From positions 871,001 to 935,000 of the forward strand of contig JAWNZC010000122.1 in the NCBI GenBank assembly GCA_035771165.1: a stretch of 64,000 bases of DNA, read 5' to 3'. Under the pieces are notes generated by a model. The model saw only the letters and a list, made by a program, of their open reading frames with translations. It did no database searches and was not told the DNA's origin. Source of the DNA: Paragorgia papillata (Eukaryota; Cnidaria; Anthozoa; Scleralcyonacea; Coralliidae). Made by a program: the position numbers and the translations under genes. Positions 1 to 11,660 of this stretch are shown piece after piece; the first letter of the stretch is position 1; each line of letters starts with the position of its first letter.

Positions 1-280
1 TTGACAATTTATAATTGCTCGTGTGTACGGTTGGACAAGTTTTCCTTGACGGCATTGGTCGCGTAATAAGCTTTGGAGTTGATCTTGTCAAGTTTTCCTT
101 GACGACTATACACACGAACAATTTTCCTTGTTCAAAAGCTGGCATGACCAGCTTTTGAACAAGGCTCCTTGTCAAGGAAAAACTTGTCAATTTGTGTCGT
201 ACACACGAACAAATAAAACATGTCAAGGAAAAACTTGTCAAGGAAAACTTGGTCAGTTGGTCGTCTGTGCGGCGCTTTAA
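1..280. mobile_element. palindromic MITE-like element, truncated by window edge
   Basis: Built from inverted copies of TCAAGGAAAACTTG and its complement, with CGTACACACGAAC-like motifs between them. It ends in TCGTCTGTGCGGCGCTTTAA. A second copy at 1653-1934 starts with the inverse of that end (TAAAGCGCCGCACAGACGA), which fixes this boundary. The left end lies outside the window. No coding capacity is seen. Confidence 0.7.
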
Positions 281-547
281 TGAATCGTATATATAGATCA
301 GTGGGTCCAATATACGCAGACTAATTCACCGCAGGGACCGGAATTTGGTTTGGAATATACAGTATAAACAAGTCTAAACGCAATTCTATATATATTTTGC
401 AAACAATTTATAAATCTGTATATACGTTATTGCTATACATGGTAGTTTTTTTGAACTTGTTTCATTTGACAATAATTTTGGAAGAATTTACCTTGACTTT
501 TCATTAAATTATTTTTTTAAAACGTTTTCTATAGTCTACGTGTACAG

Positions 548-2180
548 ATGATTTAAACCGCATCACATGTATGGTATACAACAATTTAAGGTAGACAAAA
601 TAACCCACTTGAGAAAATTCCATAAATTATAAAAAAAAGAGATTAACCTTTATTTCATCAAATTATTTTTATAAAAGCTTTCTATATAATCTATTTACAG
701 ATACTTTAACTCTTTGCCTACCAAAGCAGACTTTAGTCATTTACAAATAGTGAAATAAAAGTAGCGTGCTGCGTAGACAGTGTAGAAACAACAATCGAAA
801 TATAGTAAGGTTAGATATAATGCCGAAACAGAGAACGTAGGAGTCTAACGTTTCGAGCGAAGGCCCTTCGTCAGAGAGAAACGTATTTTAGTATTTTACT
901 CTAACGCCATACGATTTTACGTATAGTTAAACCGCATCACGCCATAAGTGTATATGAAATGAAAATCAAAGTTTGTTTAATTTGGAAGAACTCTTGAAAT
1001 GGTAAAGTAACATCTTCTACAGTTTTTCCATATCTTACTTCTTTCTTAAGATATTAAGATTTGTTTGATATGTAAATGACCACACTGCATACGTCACATT
1101 GTATAATGAGATTTTGAGAAATCGTGTATATCATTGATATTTGTATGTTAAATCGATCGCTTGAACCTGTGTTTGTTTAAAGTCATGAGACAAATACACC
1201 TACATGCCCAGTTTCGTGTGACTTTGTTCGATAACTTCAACCCCTAGAATAAAATACTGGAGACTCGTCGTCAGGCTTCAAAGTGTTAAATTATAGACAA
1301 AATAACTGACTTGAGAAAATTTAATGAATTATATATAAAAAAATGGATGAAAAAAATCATATTTCATTGATGAAATAAAGGGTGAAAAAAAATCACCCTT
1401 CATTTCATCAAATTATTTTTATAAACGTTTTCTTTATTCTATGTTTACAGATCATTTAAGCCGCATCACACGCTATACAACAATTTAAAGCATAGACAAA
1501 ATAACTGCATGACTTGAGAAAATTTAATAAATTATATAAAAGTAAAAATAAAGGATTAACCTTTATTTCATCAAATTGTTTTTATATATGTTTGACTACA
1601 GGCGTATCGTAGTTCGTTTTCGAACAAAACAGAATTTATTATTTTACTCTGTCTAAAGCGCCGCACAGACGACCAAGTTTTCCTTGACAAGTTTTTCCTT
1701 GACAAGTTTTATTTGTTCGTGTGTACGACACAAATTGACAGGTTTTTCCTTGACAAGGAGTCTTGTTCAAAAGCTGGTCATTGCTGTCAAGGAAAACTTG
1801 TCCAACCGTACACACGAGCAATTATAAATTGTCAAGGAAAATGTTTGGGGAAAAAATTGTTCATCGTACACACGAGCAAGGAAAGCTACCAAGGAACTTG
1901 TCAAGGAAAACTTCGTCGTCTGTGCGGGGCTTAACCCCAGACGATGTTTACTTGTCAAGTGGATGGAGCCCTCCGCGGTAATGAAGGAGTTAAACCGCAT
2001 CGCGCGCCATACAACACTTTAAAATAGATAAAATAACTGACTTGAGAAAATTCAATAAATTATAAAAGAAAATAAAAATTAACCTTTTTTATTCAGATTG
2101 TTTTCATAAATGTTTTCTATAAAATTACAGTCTATATTTACAGATGATTTAAACCGCATCAGACGGCATGCATACAACAA
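548..2180. repeat. degenerate AT-rich repeat unit, about five copies
   Basis: Units begin with TTTAAACCGCATCAC-like sequence near 548, 930, 1450, 1988 and 2145. Each continues with a CATACAACAATTTAA-like stretch, then ACTTGAGAAAATT, then TTAACCTTTATTTCATC and an A/T-rich tail. The spacing is irregular and one array position is split by the element at 1653-1934. No gene is seen here. It could be an old satellite or a tandemly duplicated transposon fragment. Confidence 0.65.
1653..1934. mobile_element. complete copy of the AAGGAAAACTTG palindromic element
   Basis: Terminal inverted repeats of the type TAAAGCGCCGCACAGACGA / TCGTCTGTGCGGGGCTTA enclose repeated inverted CAAGGAAAACTTG words. It is about 280 bp and inserted in the 548-2180 repeat array. 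Short ORFs through it are by-products of the repeats. Confidence 0.7.
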
Positions 2181-2835
2181 ACAAAATAACTGACGGGGGA
2201 AAATTAAATGAATTAATTATATAAGAAAAAAAAAGTTGGTGTACTTTGTTTAGATTTCGATCCATCCACAATTTATGCATAAAGAGATATTTTATCTATT
2301 TTGACCGCAAGAGTCAAGACAAGCTAAATCAAATGAAACTGCGACTCAACATTCCTATAGCTAATTACATGTTTTAAATTAATAAGCTTTGAAAAACTCC
2401 CAGAATCAAGCCGGAAGTCCCACCAGCTATTGGACTTGTCTAAAATTAGTTTTAAAAAACTGAAAAAAAAAGCTGTAATGTTTTAAAAAAAAACTCGGGA
2501 TTAAATATTAAAAAGGAAAGAGTAAACTAATTTCATTATAAAGAAATTTTACAATCATGGATCAGCGAGAAAATCATGTAGAAAAAATATCATGATTAAT
2601 TTTCTCATGCACCTGCCGAAATTAACTAAAAAATCTTTACTCATGCTAAATTTCGATATTCTGCTTCGTATACCTTTCAACCCTTGTGTGCGAGACAGTG
2701 TGCGAGTTCAGAAGTGTAAGAAAAACGACATTGAAACATCACAAATCCTTGTAAAGAAAACTGAGATAGATATATGCTAGTTCGGACATGATAATTATAT
2801 GTGTAGCTATTTTACTGAGAAAAATTACTTAGTTT
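2181..2835. other. no gene seen
   Basis: AT-rich sequence with homopolymer A runs. One 62-codon ORF near 2592-2780 has no recognisable motif, and I do not call it a gene. Confidence 0.6.
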
Positions 2836-2837
2836 TT

Positions 2838-2915
2838 AAGCGGGATTCGAACCCACAACTTTCTGATCGCCAGTGTAGCTCAATATATAGAGCGTCTTAC
2901 CGGCGATCAGAAGGT
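2838..2915. repeat. tRNA-derived foldback repeat
   Basis: A complement of a pol III B box (GGGATTCGAACCC, 2841-2853) is followed by a + strand A-box-like stretch (TAGCTCAATATATAGAGCG, 2876-2894). They lie between inverted arms TTCTGATCGCC (2861-2871) and GGCGATCAGAA (2902-2912). The two promoter boxes sit in opposite orientations, so this is not a functional tRNA but a rearranged tRNA-like SINE. Confidence 0.6.
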
Positions 2916-3273
2916 CAGAAATTTTTCTGCGTAACTATTTCTCGAAGAACATTTATACAGCATTACAGATTGTTGCGCATGAACCTTAATTAGTTATGAC
3001 ATCCTTAGTTTGAAAGTTAGACGAAATTGGTTCCCGAATCCTGTGGAGTCGACAGCTGTGGAGTTCAAACTGAGCTCGAATCAACATTGTTTTTGGCATT
3101 TAACTTTTCAACATATTCCATTAACAAAGTTTCGGGCGATGTGCTCTTTTTCGAATAGTTATACACGACGCAAATACATTTATACTGTTAGTAGTCAACC
3201 TATATACCTTCCTGAGCAATCGGAAACGTTCCCTTATTAATTATTTCACACTGTCTAACGCACCAGACGAATT

Positions 3274-4472
3274 AGACGGACGGCCAACCTCAATAAAAGT
3301 GTCTCAAAAACATCGTTGACGGCATTTTTTGTTTCAAGCAGGTAACCATGCCAAATCGTATCGGATAGTGTATATTTTGAAGGTGAGGGGGGTCATCAGC
3401 CGTAATTTTAAATTTATATACTAAAATTTGGGTTTTTTGAAAGGCACACTGGCATGAATGGGATTTCTATGCAGTGATGCAAACTACACGCGTAAAAACG
3501 CACAACTTGTTCACGGTTGTCAACAGGCGTGAACAATGTTGTGCTGCTCGCCGTGAACAATGTTGTGCTGCTCGCCGTGAACAAGTTGTCAACAAGTTGT
3601 TCACTTATGGTTCGAACATGTTCACGGATAAATCAACAGTCATGAACAAGTTGTTCCAACAGCACATTTTTCTAGCCAACAACGTTGTTCGCACATGATA
3701 CAACATGTTGTAACAGCATGACGAAATAACAACGATGAACAACAATGTTACAACAATACCTCACTCAATACCGCATAACTCACAATCATAAACAAACAAG
3801 AAATATGGCGTGAATACACCTAAATATAACACTTCGAAGAAAAGCCACAACAACGTAAGCTTGCCAAGAATCAGAAATTCATTTGATCTGGTAGATACAA
3901 AGAAGTCTCATATTCGTAAATTACTTCGTTTTATTTTGGTAATTTGCCGATACCGCCAGTGTTGTTCGGATATCTTCAGACATTTAACTCACCGGATCAA
4001 CAGTGCTATCTTGTGATACACGGATGGCAACTGGCCTATATAGTCATCTTGATTAAGGTCTAAGCTACATTTCTATGGTGGTTACCTGTTTGTAACAAAA
4101 CGTTGGCTGCTTGTTATGGCTGTTCTTCGAAGAGTTATATTTAGGTAAATTTGCGCCATGTTTCTTGTTTGTTTATGATTGCGAGTTATGCGAATTAGAA
4201 TAATCAGAACTTCAGGCACGCTGATTGGATAGCATTCTGAATTTAGCCAATCCAAATAAAACACAAACGTATTAGGCAGCACTTTACAGATATCCCATTC
4301 ATCACATTGTGCATTTAAAAAGCTACAAATTTTAGAATATAAATCAATAATTATGACTGGTAACCCCCCTTACCTTCACAATATACACTATCCGATATGA
4401 TTTATCATGGTTACCTTCTTGTAACAAAAAATGCCATCAAAAGTAATATTTTGAAGCCTTGTCCGGTCGTCT
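3274..4472. mobile_element. 1.2-kb foldback element, copy 1
   Basis: The ends are inverted repeats of more than 150 bp: the left arm contains ATCGTATCGGATAGTGTATA and the right arm its complement near 4388. A related copy with inverted internal sequence is at 48995-50794. The interior has a separate insert (about 3480-3765) rich in AACAATGTTGT palindromes. No transposase ORF is seen, so it is non-autonomous. Confidence 0.75.
3480..3765. repeat. TTGTTAAC-type palindromic repeat with 24-bp tandem duplication
   Basis: Dense in inverted words such as AACAAGTTGTTCAC and AACAACGTTGTT. Two exact tandem 24-bp units start GTGAACAATGTTGTGC at 3529 and 3553. The sequence style recurs at 57105-57375. 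Confidence 0.65.
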
Positions 4473-4545
4473 AAATCCACTCGTGCAAGTGAAAGCCCTC
4501 TAATCTAGCTGGCAACCTTGGAAAACATTAGTTAACAATTAGTCA

Positions 4546-5520
4546 TTAAAGGACATTGGCAACAAAAATTAAGTTTGTCTAATTTGAAAGAACTCATAAA
4601 ATTGTAATAGAAGATCCTTTACAATTTTTTCGTATTTTTCTTCGTTTTCAAGATATTTCAATTTGTTTAATATGTAAGTGAATGGTCTCTGACGTCATGA
4701 GCAGGGTACAGTATTTTCACACGTAGAAAAATCAAATACTAAATTTGTTCAACAAAATCAGTTGAAACTCTGCACCATAGGCGGCGGAAGATAGGTTTGG
4801 TTGGGGGGGCTGAACTTCGAGCGCCGAAGGCGCAAGAAACCTCTCGGGGGGTCCGGGGGCATGCCCCCCCCTGAAAATTTTGAAATCTAGAGTCTCTGAA
4901 ATGGCATTTCCTGCGTTTTGGGGGAACATTTTACAGAATCCTAAACGTTATAAAACCTTTACCGCCCACAACAATTTTTTCATTATTCTTCATTTTTTTC
5001 GGCCTTTCTTAATTCTTGGCATTTCGATATGGCTCATTCATAATACTTCTGGTCAGCAATCATCAAATGCTAATACGTGGTAACTTCATGAAATGAGTTT
5101 TGAGCTATCACACGGTACGATTTTCACCAGGATTGTCACCCTGCAGTGATATGGAATTTTCAAAATGCTGTATATCAAAGATGTATAAATATTCAACGTA
5201 TAATAACCGCTACCTTCGGCGCAAAGGCAGGGGGGCTCAGCCCCCCCTTTTTCCCACTTTTACAAAGTTGGGGGGGCTTTAGCCCCCCTAGCCCCCCCGG
5301 TTCCGCCGCCTATGCTCTGCACATACAAACGCCTTGTGACACTGAACGAACATTTCATCCCTGCTCATGACGTCAGAGCCCATCTCATTTACATATTAAA
5401 CAAATTGAAATATATTGAAAACGAAGAAAGATACGAAGAAGTTGTTAAGGATCTTCCATTACAATTTTACGAGTTCTTTCAAATTAAACAAACTTAATTT
5501 TTATTGCCAATGCCCTTTAA
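4546..5520. mobile_element. TTAA-flanked MITE, split by a later insertion
   Basis: The outer ends read TTAA-AGGACATTGGCAAC and GTTGCCA-type TTGCCAATGCCCT-TTAA, with long inverted arms. The same family is intact at 46047-46515. TTAA duplications are typical of piggyBac and Kolobok transposons. Here the centre is interrupted by the element at 4776-5314. Confidence 0.8.
4776..5314. mobile_element. hAT-like MITE, G-rich type, with 8-bp target duplication
   Basis: The ends CATAGGCGGCGGAA and TTCCGCCGCCTATG are flanked by CTCTGCAC on both sides (4768-4775 and 5315-5322). An 8-bp duplication is characteristic of hAT elements. The interior has long G and C runs (for example around 4801-4870 and 5230-5300). 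A truncated relative lies at 24648-25190. ORFs across it are not credible genes. Confidence 0.85.
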
Positions 5521-6220
5521 CCCAATGCTGCTCGAGTCGGTTGAAAAGCTATATTGTTATTTTACTCTGTATAGCGCTAGATAATTTTACTTCCACAGTA
5601 AAAGACTTCGGTTTATTCGCCATGCAAAGAGAGAACATTTAGCCACCCAAAGCATGACTTAGAACTGAAGTTTTGTTTTTATACTTATTTTCCCTTATTA
5701 ATATTATATCAAGCTCATCGAATTTACATATTATACTTTCACTGTTTCTTTCTCGTAACTTCTAACGGTAAATGCTTTCAGACAATTTGGTTCTAATCAG
5801 CGTGAGACGGAACTCAAGAACGGATGCATCGGTACCGAGGTTCTTATCTCGTGTGAGATGCGGTCAAAATTGTTTCGACTGATCAAATAAATAACTTATT
5901 TGTTTTGTTACCAAATTGTTACTGCGCCAGTCCCAGAAAACAAACTTAACAATCTAACAGAAAATTTTAATTTATGGTGATGGATTGTGTAAAAATGTTT
6001 TGTTTTTTTAACTGACTGGGGGTTACTGAAGCGGCGTGTGTGCATAGAAAAAATTGTGTGGGAAACTGATCAATAAATCATCTCCCTTGAACAAGACAGT
6101 CGGCATTTCGTTGAGGTTTCCACTTGATCATGATAAGTCTGCATGTCGTACGCTTATGCGTTCTAGAAATGAGCGACTTTTTGTGCCTAATAGCTTCGTA
6201 TGCTTTACTTTTAAGATTTG
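5521..6220. other. no gene seen
   Basis: AT-rich intergenic sequence with no supported coding or RNA feature. Confidence 0.6.
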
Positions 6221-6600
6221 CTTTCGTTTCTTTCCATTTTTCTCTCCCGCCTTGCCTTTCAATTTTTCTCCTTTTTTTATCTCGTTTCTTTTTTTGTCAT
6301 TTTTATTTAGTTTTCCATTCGATTCTGTTATGGTTTTTTTCCTATTTTTCTTTTTCTATTTTTTTGTTTCTTATTCCTCTTTTAATTCCCTTTAATTTAA
6401 TTTTCTTTCCCTTCTTTATTTATCTTTCTTTCCTTCCCTTCCCTTCCCTCCCTCCCTTCCCCTCTCTTCCCTTTTCCTTTCCATTTCCTTCCCTTTCCTT
6501 CCCGTCCTTCTCCTTGCCTTCCTTTCCCTTTCCTTTGCTTCCCTACTTTTCCCTTTCTCTTTCCCTTTTCTTTCCTTTCCTTCCATTCCCCCCTCTTATT
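6221..6600. repeat. long polypyrimidine tract
   Basis: Almost pure C/T on the + strand for about 380 bp, with CCCTTCCCTTCC-type runs. It could form triplex (H-) DNA. It lies about 1.1 kb upstream of the channel start codon. Long ORFs here (Leu/Phe/Ser/Pro only) are artefacts of composition. Confidence 0.9.
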
Positions 6601-7731
6601 TCTTATTCACTCCCACCTTTTTAACCTTACCCGTATAATCAATTCGTTTGTTATTACCATAGCTCTCTTAGTTAAAACAGTTTTACTGCATTCCAATTGC
6701 ATGGCATGACATATGACAATCATAAAACTGAAACTTCGAAAGACATAGAACAACAGATCGTACTCTTCTTTCCCAGTTCCCGCTGTCATCCCAGCCCCAG
6801 ATTACAAAATAATGCATGTCTGTTTTCATTAGTCAGAATCATAATTTCCCGTAATTTCCCCACTCGATCGAATTATCGTTTCGTTGTCGTATTTTCTCGG
6901 GACAGCATTTCACATATGATTAGCATTAAATAAACATGCTTTAGTTAAACGATGTATATAGCCTGTAGGTTATAAAGGGTTCGAAACAAAGAAATGACAG
7001 TTACTATTGTGAAAAGTCATTAGCGGAATGCTTCAAACAACGAGTTGACTCTGCATGGCCAACATTCGTCCACAGTTGGCCACCAGGTAAACATACAAAA
7101 AAACAAACTCCGTATATATATTTATCTGATGGCCAACATGCGTTCTTATAATATGTTAAACGAACGAAAGATACGGACGTATAGCTTCGGTTTTATTTTG
7201 TCTTATCCAATCAGGAGTGGAGGAAAAGGGCCGGGTTTTAATTTGGAAATTATCTGATTTGGCAATATCCGTCTGTTTTGTATACTGCTGTAACCAGACG
7301 TCAGCCTACAGTTGCTGCGTATCTTAGCAATGTTAACAGCATGACGCGTTAAGCGTTCGACAATCAGAAAACACGATAACAATCGGTATACACATTTGAA
7401 CGGGGTCGTCGAAAGCCTGAAGCTTTTCGACCGAGGTTTTTGAATCGCTCGTGAGCTCGTCTAATAATAACTCTCGAATAATCCAACATTTGAACACCGA
7501 CTATAATTTATTCAGAGGATAAATAAATAAAAAGTTTATGTGAGAGAAAGTAAATAATTTATAGTGGGGGAAAGTGTACACAGTTCTGCTGCTCGTGAGT
7601 TGTGTTTTGACCGGAGTGTGGCCTTCGAAAGTTCAAACCAAATGACATACGGACTTTGACAAGACTATAACGAGAAACGACAGCGAAGTCTATCTCTCGT
7701 TGACTCGTTGTCGCTTTGTGATGACAACTGG
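6601..7731. other. upstream region of the K+ channel gene
   Basis: No repeat or gene recognised. It presumably contains the promoter and 5' UTR of the downstream channel, but I see no decisive core promoter motif. An in-frame stop (TGA at 7657) precedes the first in-frame ATG. Confidence 0.5.
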
Positions 7732-8892
7732 ATGTTCGGTCTTACCGGTTTGTTTCTTTTAGGGACACATCCATTGGAAACACGGAATAAATCATGGAGC
7801 GAACGAGCAGATAAAATTATGGAACCAATGGCGAACAAGAAACGTTCGCTTCCAGAGTCAGAAAATGGCGGGACGAAGTTATCCCAAAAGAGAAGTACAC
7901 CTGACGTCGACTACGAGTCACAGTTGAACGACGGCAGTCTGGCAGCAACAGCGGCTTATAACGATGAGCGAGTCGTTGTAAATATCTCTGGCTTGAAATT
8001 CGAGACACGTCAACAGACACTGGACGAATTCCCCGAGAGTCTCCTAGGAAATCCGTCGAAACGAGCTCGCTATTATGACCACAATCAGAACGAGTATTTC
8101 TTCGATCGAAACAGACCGGCCTTTGATGCGATACTGTTTTATTATCAGTCTGGCGGCAAGCTTCTTCGTCCGGCCAACGTTCCGATGGACGTGTTCGCCG
8201 ATGAAATTCGATTCTACGAGCTTGGCGAAGATGTCCTTCAACGGGTTGAACAGGAGGAGGGCTATATCGAGGAAGAGAAACCCGTACTTCCCGACAATCG
8301 GTTTCAAAGAGCCGTGTGGAAGCTCTTCGAGTTCCCAGACACGAGCGTAGCGGCTCGTATTATTGCTATTATTTCTGTGTCTGTTATCAGTATATCTATT
8401 GTGACTTTTTGTGTGGAGACCCTACCACAGTTTCGCCCGTTGGGAGAAGTAGTCGACCCAAACGGCACGCTTGTACGCGAGGCCGAGGACGAACGCTTTC
8501 GACAGCCCTGGTTCGGCCTGGAGACGGCCTGTATCATTTGGTTTACGTTTGAGTACATTGTGAGACTTATATCATCGCCCAATAAACTCGTATTCCTCAG
8601 GTCGTTTTTGAATCTCATCGACGTCGTGGCTATCTTGCCCTATTATATAACATTGCCGATGAAAAGCTCGAAGGCATCGAGTTTAGGCGTGCTCAGGGTC
8701 ATACGACTCGTCCGAGTATTTCGGATTTTTAAACTATCGAGGCATTCGCGAGGGCTGCAGATCCTCGGACACACTCTCCGCGCCAGCCTTCGTGAGCTGG
8801 GTTTACTGATATTCTTTCTACTTATCGGGGTTATACTATTCTCCAGTGCCGTATACTACGCCGAAGGAGGGGAAGAAGGCACGAATTTCGGG
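7732..8892 (+). CDS. KCNA: Shaker/Kv1 voltage-gated K+ channel, coding exon 1 (T1 domain to S5)
   Basis: A pore-forming alpha subunit of a tetrameric plasma-membrane delayed-rectifier or A-type K+ channel. Numbered from ATG 7732: T1 tetramerisation domain about 79-175 (starts [10 protein letters not shown], with [10 protein letters not shown]), S1 208-232, S2 263-283, S3 292-310, S4 voltage sensor about 318-340 ([13 protein letters not shown], regular Arg/Lys spacing), S5 352-376. A glycosylation sequon NGT (244-246) lies in the S1-S2 loop, as in Kv1 channels. The start is uncertain: 7732 is the first in-frame ATG after a stop at 7657, but ATG 7819 (A at -3, G at +4) is a better initiation context and loses a hydrophobic stretch. 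The exon ends at donor GGG|GTAAGT, phase 0. The joined protein is about 531 aa (502 from 7819), close to the family's usual 450-600. Confidence 0.95.
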
Positions 8893-10803
8893 GTAAGTAC
8901 CAGTTTTTAAATACTTTTAGTAACTGGATATATATTTAATTACATATGTACTCAGCATATATAACATTCATCTGAGCTGCATAGCGAGATTTACTCTAGC
9001 GCGTTGATGGCACCGTTTTGCCACTGCCTACGCTAGCTATTAGGCGTAATGTATCACCCAATTAACAAATGCTCGCGGATTTAATGCACTGTCATTGCTC
9101 AAAGCTTGACCACCTTTCGTCAAAGCCCGACTTGGCTCGACCGTAGTGTACTGTCTACCCAATTTGTGTACACTTAAATATATCAAATCGACGCTGGGCT
9201 GCCGAAATCATTGTACCGAAATGGGTTTGTTGCTGTATATATGTAGTCTGTTGAGCGTAAACAAGTTTGGTCGAACGAAGCAGGTGGAACGGTCGAAACA
9301 TGAGTCATTATTCACATTGGATTAGTTATTTGTTCAAAGCATTTCGATAGAAATTCAAATCCTCGCACAAGCGATTTTCGTCGATTTGTCGTCCTAATCT
9401 TATGGTTTAATTGGATCATCGGTATACGGCATATATACGAACGTCCGCGGTACACGTATAAATATATACATCTAGGTACACATATATATATATATAATAT
9501 ATAAGACAAGTTTTTTCTTTGCTTTCGATCTTGTGCATGCCTCCAACATGCTACGCTTCGGTTTACAATGAAAAGCAATATTTAAATAAACCATTTGAGT
9601 CGCTTTTCTTAACGTAAGTTCCTCCCAACATCGGTTACCGACTTAAAAAATAAATCATGAAAAAGATTTCCCAAAATTTAATATCGAACAATTGTACATA
9701 TCAATGGAAAGCTTAATAAGAACTTTTTCGCGTACTGGGTTGTGCCGTATGCATTATGCAAGTCAATTTGAATAGCCGGCTCCGGTGTACAAATAACAAC
9801 GGGACCCATCTGGATTTTTGCTTCTATTTTATTACCCTTTATTAAGCCGACACATTTTTGTTATTGTGTCTTCGACCGCACAAAATGTATCACAGAGACA
9901 CACGTTTTTGGTCATCGAAAAGTAAACCGAAATACTTTTATTTTATCACCACCTAGGTAGCTTTGATTTGTTCAATAAAAATCCGTTACCCGTTGGGTTT
10001 TGCTAATTAAAACATGCTAAGGTTTAGCTTCTTGACCGGTAGAAAGCAAACTATAAAAAGAAGGGGGCCCTTATGATTGGACAAATGCTTCGTATACAGG
10101 TTTATAACCTGCTAATATTTCAAAACAATTCGGAGCGTAATTATTCACTGATTTCAAATAAACGTGTTCTTTCGCGTGCCGTGGATTCATAGCCAAGTTT
10201 TTTTTTAGTCGTCTATATATATATTGAAGGGACGTAGAGCTAGCTTTTTACGCCTGCCGGCCAACCACAGTTTATAATTATTATCGTATCTTTTTAACTA
10301 AAGCTCGTGGTAGGAATGTGGTAAGCAAAGAGGGTTTTGTATTTTCAAAATATGATCGCGGTGAGGCGACAAGCTGCTGTTCCAACATGGAGCTTTGACG
10401 TGCATGGATTCATTCCTACGGCGTTTCCAGATTGTCAGGCCTGCTTATACACGCTACGGTTCATTTTCGTGTTATTCCCTTTTTGAGCAATCCGATTGAC
10501 TCAAAACGAAGCAAAAGTAACGTTTTTCAACCTTTACGAGCGAATCGCAAGCAGGAAATACCCCGCGTAGGAATTAAACGCATCACCCAGCACGACAATC
10601 ATATATGTTATACCGGACATAGAAATTTGAAAGGCCTATCTATACGATAACTCGTGTATACGATTGTCATTCTGGTGTACGTGATCTACTGATAAGCGTG
10701 TAAAAAACGTTTTGCAGCATTCAATATCGAATCAGAAACAAGAATAACAAAGACTTTATAGCCCCGAACACGCGATCAAGTTTTCCTTGAGAAATTTTTC
10801 TTT

Positions 10804-10919
10804 GAGACCCCGTTTACACGGTACCGGACGAATTCTAAAGTTCCGCCTGTTTACACGGCGAAATAGGACGAATTCGAGACCGGTCTCGAATTCGTCCAGT
10901 ACCGTGTAAACGTAGCCTC
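10804..10919. mobile_element. small palindromic element framed by GTTTACACGG
   Basis: Near-perfect inverted ends: GAGACCCCGTTTACACGG left, CCGTGTAAACGTAGCCTC right. Inside, the words GGACGAATTC and GAATTCGTCC repeat in both orientations, and a further GTTTACACGG lies at 10849. It belongs to the group of GTTTACACG-framed elements described in the findings. Confidence 0.75.
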
Positions 10920-11103
10920 AATGAGAATTTTTATTTCAATAGCGCTCCGTCGTGATGACGTCCTATTTATGTTTGTCAGCTTATACCCAATAATTCTTGC
11001 AGTCCGAACAATAGATAATGGCTCATTTGCAATAATTTGAAAGTCAATTTTGGTTTGTTTGTCCGCATTTTGTGCTACAAATAGCAGCTCGACGGTACGA
11101 TGT

Positions 11104-11540
11104 AGCGCTGCCTCTTACCACTGAAGTTAAGCCCAATCGAATGTGGTTAGTACTCGGATGGGTGACCAACTTAGCTTTACGTGAGTAGAGTTGTTGGTTC
11201 TCACGAGGGTTTGTCACCGGGCTCTGTCTCCGGCTTTTCTCCCTCCGCAGAAGGACCTAACCCCCCTGGTAGACCGAGTCTATTTCGGCTCGGTTTTTGT
11301 TTTTTTTTGTTTTCACGATTTTGTATTTTTGCACATTTTACTTCCGCTACTATTCATACTTCCGGTGAGTTGTTAGCCGTGTGACTGAGTGAGGCTGTGA
11401 GGCATGTTGTAAGTTCTTTGCTCCTTTCGCTTTTGGAGTTGGACGAAAAGTTGAACAGCTTTGCCTTTTGAGCAAGGTGTTCTTGCACGTTGTTGGTAGA
11501 TTTCGAAACTGACTGACTGACTAACCTTGTAGTTTAGTTA
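11104..11540 (+). repeat. 5S rRNA-derived SINE (SINE3 type)
   Basis: The head resembles the 3' half of 5S rRNA: GAAGTTAAGCCC, then GGTTAGTACTCGGATGGGTG, the internal pol III promoter region. The body follows. The tail portion (11325-11530) recurs at 52380-52590, and the head occurs inverted at 56450-56680. The 5' half of 5S is missing, so this is not a working 5S gene. Confidence 0.8.
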
Positions 11541-11660
11541 ACAGTGATCGTAAATATGTTCACCTCTGTGAAGTATGCACCACATTCACCCATCGTCGAT
11601 CTGATCTTCCTCGGCCCACTCCCACCTTTGCTCGCGCGGTATAGAGCCTTCTTCTATAAG
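11541..11660. repeat. repeat segment shared with 56758-56845
   Basis: The sequence GTGAAGTATGCACCACATTC followed by GATCTGATCTTCC appears in both places, next to 5S-SINE sequence each time. It may be part of the same composite element. Confidence 0.55.

Noticed and set aside
6054..6624. Two overlapping ORFs of 113 and 166 codons rich in Phe/Leu/Ser/Pro
   Set aside because: They follow from the C/T-only composition; any frame is open and no domain is present.
8044..8618. ORFs of 87-104 codons on the - strand within channel exon 1
   Set aside because: Antisense shadows of the channel exon.
11104..11190. Functional 5S rRNA gene
   Set aside because: Only the 3' half of 5S is recognisable and it continues into a SINE body; two more copies have the same structure.
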